DNA of 64,000 nt, from the NCBI GenBank assembly GCA_964035795.1, contig OZ038320.1:12723076-12787075 (forward strand), given 5' to 3'. The stretch comes from Pterobdella sp. o SKG-2022. Lineage: Eukaryota > Annelida > Clitellata > Hirudinida > Piscicolidae. Below, one piece after another: positions 56,101 to 64,000 of the stretch; the first letter of the stretch is position 1; each line of letters begins with the position of its first letter. A model generated the notes under the pieces. It was given only the letters and a program-made list of their open reading frames with translations. It was not told where the DNA came from and searched no databases. The position numbers and the translations under genes are program-made.

Positions 56101-56905
56101 TTAATAATACCAGTTGTCCAATTTCATCAATATTTTTTGTGTAACACAAAGATGCTCCAAAATCTATTATGAAGCTTTTTGGTTTTTAGAACCATCATCA
56201 TGTCGAAAAGCTTTGTTATATTTTTATCACTTCATTTTTAGGCTATTACTTTGATCATGTTTTTTAGAGTTGTATTTTCATTCGAGGTATGAATAAAAAT
56301 TTATGACTGTTTTTAAACAAAACCTATCACTTCAGCTTCAAATATTTGCCTCAAACTATTAAATGTGCTTAAAGGCTTTTTGGTGAGCAACCAGACGTTC
56401 AAATGTTTGTGCATGAGGTACAGTGATTCTAAAGGAGTTCTATACTTCAATGACTTCGTGCACTTGGCTGTGAGGCTGAAGACCATGTTTGGTTAGTCAA
56501 GCTGTGTTTGAATGATTTTTATATGTTTAAAAACTTTTATATGTTTGAAGGTTTTAAATTATTAGAAAAGCAATATTTTTGAAATTTATTTTTAATTAAA
56601 TGAGAATTTTTTAAATAATTTTTTTTATAGTTTTTGACAGTGTTTAATGTACTATATTATTTGAACTTGTTACTTCAGCCATTTATGATGAGTTGATCAG
56701 AAGCAAGTCTGCCGATTCCATTTTGACTTTAGATCAGGTTTTAATCAGCTTAATATATTCATTACATCATTTCTATCATTATTTAGTTTCGAAATGAAAT
56801 AGACACAAATTTTTATAAAAAATGTGAGTTAAAATCTCTTTATTTAAAATTGTTGGTAACAACTGTGATAATTTTCAGTTCATACAGACAACAATGTACT
56901 CGTAA
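46499..56905 (+). CDS. Classical calpain cysteine protease (C2 and penta-EF-hand type), complete
   Basis: Thirty exons from ATG 46499 to TAA 56903-56905 join in consistent phase to 2,541 nt, 846 residues, close to fly calpains A and B. Order: Asn-rich N-terminal tail (exon 46499-46835), protease core (CysPc), C2-like domain, variable linker, penta-EF-hand domain. The catalytic triad is complete: Cys in [12 protein letters not shown], His in GHAYSIT, Asn in [10 protein letters not shown]. Calpains are calcium-activated intracellular proteases that cleave a limited set of substrates in cytoskeleton remodelling and signalling. The start is chosen because exon 1 opens with the only in-frame ATG and ends at a donor whose phase fits exon 2. 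There is no signal peptide, as expected. The ortholog cannot be named beyond the classical group. SERINC follows 1.4 kb downstream. Confidence 0.96.
47245..50698 (+). CDS. Calpain protease core (CysPc) exons
   Basis: Exons are 47245-47314, 47384-47500, 47775-47835, 48092-48181, 48354-48418, 48532-48587, 49771-49827, 50034-50114, 50211-50299, 50476-50553 and 50624-50698. In order: [28 protein letters not shown] (catalytic Cys); [75 protein letters not shown] (catalytic His); [18 protein letters not shown] (catalytic Asn); [16 protein letters not shown]. All family landmarks are intact, including the two halves of the papain-like fold. Introns are mostly short, except about 1.2 kb after 48587. 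For exon 50211 the acceptor ACTATCAG is required; an AG 20 bp upstream breaks the frame. Confidence 0.95.
50921..53888 (+). CDS. Calpain C2-like domain exons
   Basis: Exons are 50921-51009, 51287-51373, 52492-52586, 52727-52822, 53623-53647 and 53798-53888. They read [95 protein letters not shown] and IFSEKA. This follows the calpain pattern (GSWxxGxxAGGCxN, NPQxxI, LxQKxRR, IGFxIY, LxPGxYxIxPSTFxPxxxGxFxxRxFS). The micro-exon 53623-53647 is only 25 nt and supplies the loop before the K/GxYxIIP strand. The donor of 51287-51373 must be GTGAGT at 51374, not the earlier GTTTGT, to keep phase. The C2-like domain binds phospholipid and helps calcium control in the family. Confidence 0.93.
54039..54493 (+). 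CDS. Calpain linker made of four micro-exons
   Basis: Exons 54039-54084, 54230-54265, 54345-54374 and 54464-54493 encode a polar linker between the C2-like and EF-hand domains: [37 protein letters not shown] and [10 protein letters not shown]. The last three are 36, 30 and 30 nt, all phase 0 at both ends, so each could be skipped without a frame change. No motif is recognised. They are accepted because each has a good acceptor and donor and the frame runs through unbroken into the EF-hand exons. Confidence 0.8.
54615..56905 (+). CDS. Calpain penta-EF-hand domain exons and stop
   Basis: Exons are 54615-54744, 55240-55298, 55530-55598, 55767-55845, 56376-56491, 56679-56737 and 56879-56905. They read [115 protein letters not shown] and [12 protein letters not shown]. 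The [12 protein letters not shown] loop has Asp1, Asp3, Ser5, Gly6, Leu8 and Glu12 of a canonical calcium-binding EF-hand. The others are less regular, as usual in this family. In calpains this domain binds calcium and mediates dimerisation. The end of exon 56376-56491 may be off by one base. Confidence 0.93.
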
Positions 56906-58266
56906 CAGAGATCTCACAAAAGCTCTACATTATAAATAGTTTCAATTTTCAGTTGATATTAGAGTTTGAAGTGCCTACAAACACTTTTTCAAAATATTTC
57001 ATTCATACAACATTTTTCTCATTTTACAGTTCAATCATGTTTTTGTTATCATAATTTTCGATTCATGGTTTGGAAAACAGCTGTGAAAAAATTTTGATTT
57101 GATAAATATTATTTGTTTTTTGAGTGTTATCAAGATATTTCATAATTATGGTTTCACCAGTGTTTGATCCTAGATGTTCAGTGTTCATGGAAGTTCGAGA
57201 AATAAAAAATGAAATATTTGAGTTTCAGATAACATATCAATTTTTTTGTTAAATTTTATTTGATTTAATTTTGTTGATAAAGAGATGAGAAATAAATTTT
57301 CTATGCTTAACAGGAAAACTGTTACGAGAAAACAGCAAATAAATATAAGAATGTTATGTTGAGTCATTTACTCATGAACATTTCAAACTTCAACAACATG
57401 AGATCAAATTTCATTTTTGAAAATGACAAGGATTGCGTTCTAACTATGTTTATCGCTAATTTACCTCCATGTTTGATATTTCCATAAACTAATAAATTAG
57501 ATCTAGTCATAGTTGCAACAAATTTATCAAACCCTCATAGTGATCTACACTAGATTTTTTTTACGAAATTTTAAGATTTAATAAAATTTTTTCTTACGAC
57601 CTTAATGGCTTCAAAAAATGTTTCAATAACTGATAATCATCTTAAATTGAATAAAACTAATTTATCAAAAGCCAATGGATACACTATAAGTTATGGGAAA
57701 GGTGATAGCGAGATGGTATCAAACACCATTAACAAACCCTTTTTCAATGCTTATATAAATCATTTTTAAACTCTTGATGCTTCAAAATTGTCACAATAAT
57801 TGTTTTGATTATAACATTATTATTTTATACTTATTCAATTTTCAATTTTTAAAGGCTTGATCTTCAAAATATCTATAATACATTGGCAACATAAAAACTT
57901 TGTATAAAAAATGCATAAACTCTCATTTTTCGCAATAATTTCAACTTAGAAAGAGTCTTTTGATTTATAACTCATGATAAGATTTTACTTATCAAAACCT
58001 TTAAATCAATTTCTAATAAATGTTGTTTTAGATTTAACAAAAACATACGTTGCTTCTAAAAACCTTAAATTCTTATACAATATAAAATCTTCAATTTTTT
58101 GTGACAGTTAGATTAACTTTCATAAGACATGTGATTTTTTTTACAAAATCAAATATTTTTGCATTTATGAAACTGAATATTTTTAAAATTTGACCAAACG
58201 TTTGATTCGCTTTTTGTTCTTTGTTTGCGTTTATTTTTGTTTTTTTAAAGATTTGCTGAAGCTGAA
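56906..58266 (+). other. Calpain 3' UTR and spacer to SERINC
   Basis: AT-rich DNA with several AATAAA matches (for example near 57292 and 57337), so I do not choose one poly(A) site. One copy of the dispersed TTTATCATAA-type motif is at about 57973-57997. No gene was recognised; an upstream SERINC exon could lie here. Confidence 0.5.
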
Positions 58267-58296
58267 ATGAAAATGGAAACGAAATTAAGATACCAA
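58267..58296 (+). CDS. Tentative first SERINC exon
   Basis: The frame MKMETKLRYQ runs from ATG 58267 to a GTAAGA donor and joins exon 58368 in phase. However, a TTTTTTTAAAG acceptor-like sequence lies just upstream (58241-58251) with open frame FAEAE before the ATG, so this could be an internal exon whose predecessor I have not found. The normal family start is a short hydrophobic Cys-rich segment, which is not present here. Confidence 0.4.
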
Positions 58297-61200
58297 GTAA
58301 GAAATGACATAATTTTGAAAACTACCATAATTCTATTCATTTAATAAATTAATCAATTAATTTGCAGCTTCATTGTTGTTGTGGGACTAATTCTGCTGGG
58401 TTATGTTTCAAAAAGTTGCCAAAAGTAAATCAATCGACGTCCACCCAAGTCATGTACAGTGTGCTGTTGTTTGTCTTGTACTTCTTCTCTTATTTATTTC
58501 TCACTTACTTAGATGAACAAATAGAAAATGTATGACGTATTTGTTTTTTTTCATAACAATTTTTGAGGATTTTTTAATAATTTTGAAAAATATCTGAACC
58601 TAGATATGTAACAAAGAATTTTGAATCATTATTTATCATAATAAAATTTTCATCATAACCCCTTAATCAAACTAAAAAATTCTCAATTAAAGTTTTACGA
58701 TTAAATTTAATTAACAAAAACAAAATTTGCATAAAGGCCAAAAAAAATAGCAATGAAACAGCAATTGTTCGAAATTATCAAATTGAGATACCTTTTTTTG
58801 GAATGACGAATACCAACGGTCATCGTGTCATTTACACTTCTACATTTTTTTACATCCTCATGCACTTTTGTCTTTTCTTCTACTGCATTGGTGTTTCAAA
58901 CTCAATGAACAAGAAGGCTTGGGTGCATAACGGGTAAATCAATACTATTTAATAAATTAGCTTTATTTTTTAAACTTTACAAAGATTGAAATGTGAACTT
59001 TAAGTTTTTGAAAAATAATAATTTTTAGTTTCAATTTCTAATAAAACACGAGGTTTTGGGGACCTAAACTGTTATACGTGCTGATCTGTGTAGTGCTTGG
59101 ATTAAAGTTTACTTTTGGAGTTTTTAGTGCTACAGGTAACTGCTTCAATTATTTTTCACCCCATAAACCTATAGAATGATGTGTTCAAAAAATGTAGTTA
59201 TGAAACCGATAAAAGCATAAAGATATTAACTGCGTAGTCGCAGTTAATAACTACCAAAAATTGTTAAAATATATTCATATTTTTTATTTGAACATTTCTT
59301 TCTCCAAATAACAAATCTTTCAATTTTAAAAACAAAAAATGTTATATAAGAATAAAAACGATGGATCTTTAAACCAGTTTTCATGTACACGGGAATGTTT
59401 GGTGGTTTTTTATTCAACATGATCCAGATGGTGTTTATTGTTGATGGCTCTATTGAGTGGCAAAATAAATGGTTAAATGCTACTCTTTTATTTCATGATT
59501 GATGATAAATTGTTTGAGAACTTTATGTAAGTTTTCAAACTATTTATTTACTTAACTCTCCAATTTAGTTCAAGTAACTAATTAATTTTTAAAATTATAA
59601 TCAAGTTAGTTTAATGGATTAATCATTCGTTCATTAAATTTTGCGCTATACAAATCTTAATAATATTAATGATGATAATTGCAGGTTGAGTAAGAGTCAA
59701 AAAGCTGACAATATTATTAAAAAAGCGTTTATAATTGGAGGTGAGAAACTAATTGAATCATAAAATATTGCAACATGAATTTTGGCTTTTTGTGGAAGAT
59801 TTTTAGGCACACTATATTTTTTCGATCAAGATAACCTATGAGTATTAATTTATAATGAAAATGAGAAAATAGCTGAATTTTTAATACAAAGTTTCCTAAA
59901 ATGAGGTTTAGGGCTTAAATGGTCCCATAAATTTTTTAGATGCAGTTTTTTTTTAACATAAATATTTCCAAAGTGTTTCCATATACTCATCATCATTTGT
60001 GCGTTTAATAAGAGTTCAAGTCAAACTAAGCATCTGGTGTACTTTGGTCTTGTACTTATCTATATGCTTTTCCCATTTTTTTTTCTAAATATCGAAGAAT
60101 GTGGAGAAATATTTAAAATTAGTAAAGACCAAAATTTTTAAACTATAAATTGATCTATTTCTGGCTAGCTACGAAATACTTGGGTGCGGATTATAATTTA
60201 TTAATGACGAACGGTCATTTATAAATTGCACTTCTTTCACTGCTTTTGCAGTCTGCTTATAGAATATTAAAATTACCTCCAACTGACTTTCTTTATCTCT
60301 CGAATATAGAATTCTAAATCCACCATCTTCAACGTCACTTCGTCTTTCCCATCTTATCTATGTGAGACCATCAACCTGATATTATGTCTTTTTATCTCAT
60401 TTCTTACAACTTCTAGTGATTCATGATTTTTCAAACTTCTGACATTTGACTGGGCCATTCTAAGCTCTCTTTCATGAGGGTTTTGCAAAGCAATAGTTTT
60501 CACCATGTTTCTTTCACCGTACTTGGCATCATGAAAATAGTTTATGTTTTCTGAAGTGGTTTTACATTTTCCTTTATTTCTATTGTCTGAATTGTTTCAG
60601 TTTTTTTAGTTTGTAATCATTCTTCGACGCATTTGTCTAGTGGGTATCTTCTCATTTTTGGAGAAACTAAGTAAAAATTCTTTAGAATAATTTTTTCTAA
60701 AATCAAATTATTGTGATTTTGTTCATTTATTTACTTTTTTGAAATATATTCTTTAACTTCTTGATATCTCGTTATTAAAATTTCTTGCTTAAATGGTGAA
60801 AATCCTACCAAAAAATAATTCACTTGTTTTTTTTTATTTCATGATCGTAAAATGGAAAAAAAACTCCCACGATCTCAGCAAAAAGATAAGCGTTAAAAGT
60901 TCTTACCACAACCGCATTTGGTGGATGCTAATTAGAAGGGTGCCAGAGAAAATCAAAAATATTTTTTCACCAACACTTTATAAATCCCAATTATTAAAAA
61001 ATGATTTTAGTAGTTTCTGGAAAAAGTTACAAAATATAGATTTATCTTAGGAAAAAAAAGGATAACAAGAAGATTTAAAAGCAAGCAAGACTACTGGTGG
61101 CTTGTCGTGTGAGCCTCATACTAATGACTAAATGTTAACAAACTTGAATATTTCATGTTTTGTAACCAAGTAATAGAACAACAAGCAACATTTCTGTTTT

Positions 61201-64000
61201 TCTCGCATCATTCTTGGCCTCAAAAAATGTACCTCAGAAGGGCTGACTGCCATATTGAAAGCAGGCAGTCCACTCTCATTATCCTGTCAAGATATTTGAA
61301 CAAACTCAAACAGGGATGTACGCTTTGTTGATCAAAATTTTCATTTAACTCAATTTATTTGAAAAAAAATATTGCGAATTTTAATAGAAAAACAACATTA
61401 TTGAAAAAATGTCTTCAGTGATGGCTTTTTTGAATGCAACTATGAACACAATGGCAGCTAGCTCCCTCATTATTTTCAAGTTTTTTTATAGTGAAGTTTG
61501 TGTTTTTATTATTAGAATAGTTTATTCATTTTTTTTGTGTTTAATAAATATTTATCAATAGTTATTATTGTATCAAAGTATATTCAACAAAAAATAAATA
61601 GGAGAATTTTAGGCAACAACTCACAAAATCATTTTTTTCGATGTCTTAAGATGTTTATTTTGTTTTCGAATATTTTTTACTTGAATATTTTGAATATTAT
61701 GCGCATTAAAAATCCTTACTATTCGGAGTGAAATAATTTTTTTAAGCCAGACAATTGCTACGAAAACAAGATTATAATCTATGTCCACTTTGTTTCCTGT
61801 GTTGTGTTGTGGTTTTTGTCAATAATATCTTATCTAACTGGAGGTAAGACTTACATGTTTGAGTTAAATCCAATGCATAACTTATACAATAAATTGTAAG
61901 GTTAACAAACACAGTAATTTTTGTTTGTTGACCCTACATTTTGATTCAGGATATTATACTTATACAATAAAATATATGATTAATAGCTTAAAATTTAAAA
62001 AAATAATTATTAAATTTTGAGAATCAATAACTTCCTTGATTCTCGAAGTTTTTACCTCAAAAGTTGTTTTTTTTCAAATACATTGTTTTAAAGAAAAAGC
62101 TCAAATTTTCGATAAATTTAGCTTTATCATAAAACATTAATCTTTGTTTAAATTGCTTTATAACCATAGCTACAGAACAATTTTTTGCTAGTGTTTTATG
62201 ACAGGCACTTTGCGATCATGCAAAACGTATTGAATAGTTCTAGGCACCAATCATAGAACTCCAAAAAAATTGTGAAAGTACTAAAATAATCATTTTTAGA
62301 AGTTTTATGAAAAAAAACTAACATTTATCAACTAACAAAGCTTTTTGTACAATCCGTGAATATTTAAACATTATGATATATGAATATTTTCAAAAAAAAC
62401 TAACATTTTCCAAAGCCTATGATTGGTCCATTTAAAACAGCTTTTTGCTGCTTGGAACTTCTTTAGTGTTTTATGATAAGGCTAAACTTATTGAAAACTA
62501 TAGTTTTATTTAATGAATATATTTAAAAAAATCATACTTTTGATTTAAAAATTTCGAAATATTTATTACTGAAAATACATCAAGATGTCTCCAAAAAGTT
62601 CATATTTTACTAAAAGTTCTACAACGTTAGTTTTTTTTAACAATAATTTGTAGCTCTCGATTTCATATTTTTATCAGCTATTTCGACTGTGCCAGTGTCT
62701 CTTAGAGAAAACACCCCTGTAACTATGTAAAAAATTTTCAAAAATAAAACTTTTTTAGATAATTTTTCTAAAAATTGATCCGTAAACAAGAACCTGGTCG
62801 TTAATGGGTTAAAAATACATTAAGAGATCTTTGAAGTTTTATAAGAAATTATTTCTTACTTTAAAACACCATTCACACTACTTTTGCACAATATAAACAA
62901 CTTCGCTTCAATACCGTATGAATTTTTGCATTGTGAACAGAAAGAAAGACGACCTTGATGAGTGTATCTTTTGTCTCAGCCTATATGATGTACCTGACAT
63001 GGTCCTGTGTGTCAAATTCACCTCCTTCTAGAAGTTTGAACAAATCTTTCAGTAATTATAACTATTATATAATTTATTCATTTTATTCAACATACAGTTT
63101 GGAATAACACCACTGAAAAATTTCATATGAATAGATTATTTGAAGATGTAAATATAGAACTAGATCCAGTTATATTTTGCGGAAGCAAAAGAAAAACAGA
63201 AAGTTCATTTCTCACCTCCGTGAGAAAAGTTTTCTTGTTGTTCCTTGCTGCTTTCAGCGCGTAAGTTGTGCAAAAATAGTGTTATTTCATAATGTAGTTT
63301 TTGAATACCGTTGAAGGTTACAACAAAATAGAAAAATACTTTGTCGAACTGTGCGCAACTAACTTTTTCCTTAAAAAATTTAGGAATTACTTGTATTTAT
63401 ATAACATGTAGTTTCGTAAATATTTATTTCACTCAAAAATGAAAATATGTATCAAATTTAGGTGGTGTTTTTCAAAATTAAATGAATGTGAAACTGAACG
63501 CTAATATTATTATGCAAAATATGATTTTGTAACGAAAGAATTCTGTAAAAAACAAGAATCGAACTGATTATAAATTAATAACAGTTAGTAATGGTTGTTT
63601 CGATACAGGGTGAAAATTTGTTCGAAGAGTAAGCTGTTTGGCATCAGCCCTACCACGAACAAGGTCAACAGTTTTCCATCTGTTAATATAACTACAATAA
63701 AATTTTCTAGAAATATGGAATGAAATAATATTGACCAATAAAGTCCAAAATCGAAAGAAAACTGATATAGTAAATATAAAAAACAATTTTAATACAATAG
63801 GATAATAAGATGCTAATTCCAAGGGTGCCAGAAAAAATCAAAAATATTTTTTAAGATATTTTATTGCATAATCATATCAAAAAAAATTTCATTACTAAGT
63901 GCTTTGATTTTCAACACAAAAGCAGCAATAAAAAAACAAAATTTTCAAACAACTTCTGTTGAATTTTTATTCTTTTTTTTAAACTTAATTTCAGTTTTTA
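58267..64000 (+). CDS. SERINC (serine incorporator / TMS1-TDE1) membrane protein, 3'-truncated by window end
   Basis: Exons are 58267-58296 (possible start), 58368-58529, 58737-58933, 59053-59135, 59378-59471, 59685-59740, 61419-61495, 61747-61843, 62941-63033, 63098-63260, and probably one from 63995. Family landmarks: LHCCCGTNSAGLC, the hydrophobic LLFVLYFFSYLFLTYL, AWVHNGFWGPKLLYVLICVV, YTGMFGGFLFNMIQMVFIVD, EPDNCYENKIIIYVHFVS, and SAYMMYLTWSCVSN. SERINC proteins are multipass membrane proteins with about ten helices, linked to incorporation of serine into membrane lipids and to lipid scrambling. Phases agree at all joins listed. The usual MGAVLGV-like start is not seen; the frame opens with MKMETKLRYQ, so the first exon may be wrong or another exon may precede it. 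The segment before the YLTW helix is shorter than usual. Confidence 0.92.
59741..61418 (+). other. Large SERINC intron
   Basis: A 1.7-kb AT-rich intron. It has a plus-strand open frame at 60793-61050 with no recognised family, and within it one copy of a ~44-bp repeat (60924-60967) that recurs at 63809-63852. Confidence 0.6.
60924..60967 (+). repeat. Dispersed ~44-bp repeat, copy 1
   Basis: The sequence GATGCTAATTagAAGGGTGC continues as CAGAGAAAATCAAAAATATT. It recurs with two or three differences at 63809-63852. Both copies lie in SERINC introns in the same orientation. Confidence 0.7.
61844..62940 (+). other. SERINC intron rich in short repeats
   Basis: It holds the hairpin 61896-61937 and two oppositely oriented copies of the dispersed motif (62105-62141 and 62468-62501). 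These could themselves pair over about 30 bp. No exon was recognised, although the SERINC protein is short in this part, so a small missed exon is possible. Confidence 0.55.
61896..61937. repeat. Short hairpin, second copy of GTTAACAAACA palindrome
   Basis: GTAAGGTTAACAAACA at 61896-61911 pairs with TGTTTGTTGACCCTAC near 61922-61937 with two G-T/A-C changes. The stem is the same as in the hairpin at 44604-44667, 17 kb away, in a different gene's neighbourhood. Confidence 0.7.
63809..63852 (+). repeat. Dispersed ~44-bp repeat, copy 2
   Basis: Second copy of the GATGCTAATT...GGGTGCCAGA repeat described at 60924-60967. It lies in the last SERINC intron visible in the window. Confidence 0.7.
63995..64000 (+). 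CDS. Start of a further SERINC exon at window edge
   Basis: The last 20 bases form a good acceptor (TTAATTTCAG followed by TTTTTA). The intron opened at 63261, and the next family segment is a hydrophobic helix, so the exon probably begins at 63995. Only six bases are visible. Confidence 0.4.

Noticed and set aside
60793..61050. Plus-strand open frame of 85 residues in the SERINC intron
   Set aside because: No hydrophobic helices, no family match, includes a dispersed repeat; SERINC exons join in phase without it.

Overview
The window is AT-rich nuclear DNA of an invertebrate animal. It has genes of many short exons with GT-AG introns, introns and spacers full of poly-T/poly-A runs, and four degraded non-LTR retrotransposon copies. 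There is nothing bacterial or viral in layout: no operons, no CRISPR array. The clade cannot be fixed from sequence alone. The receptor tyrosine kinase has an extended cysteine-rich ectodomain like that of invertebrate EGF receptors, and the calpain is of the classical C2 + penta-EF-hand type, so a bilaterian is likely.

Four protein-coding genes were rebuilt exon by exon, using splice sites, codon phase and family resemblance. (1) About 3.6-12.1 kb, + strand: the 3' part of a C-Maf-inducing protein (CMIP) gene, ending in its leucine-rich repeats. (2) 13.6-39.9 kb, - strand: an almost complete EGFR/ErbB receptor tyrosine kinase. About 45 exons give roughly 1,290 codons; only the signal-peptide exon was not found. 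(3) 46.5-56.9 kb, + strand: a complete 30-exon classical calpain of 846 residues. (4) 58.3 kb to the end, + strand: a SERINC (TMS1/TDE1) multipass membrane protein gene that runs off the window.

CMIP and EGFR converge and are 1.5 kb apart. EGFR and calpain diverge from a 6.6-kb spacer. Calpain and SERINC lie in tandem about 1.4 kb apart. The EGFR gene is stretched by three LINE insertions: a ~2.2-kb fragment at 19.2-21.4 kb and a ~4.4-kb copy at 33.0-37.4 kb (same family, opposite orientation), plus a ~3.2-kb element of another family at 25.7-28.9 kb. A fourth, internally deleted LINE lies in the EGFR-calpain spacer. Other repeats are several long fold-back hairpins (7.1, 29.1, 44.6, 61.9 kb), a tRNA-like sequence, a 37-bp tandem repeat and a short dispersed motif.

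I found no undescribed molecular system. The most useful observations are two likely GC-AG introns, a chain of phase-0 micro-exons in the calpain linker, paired Grb2-type tyrosine motifs and a basic RTRRS site in the EGFR homologue, inverted LINE copies flanking the EGFR ectodomain exons, and the hairpin families.
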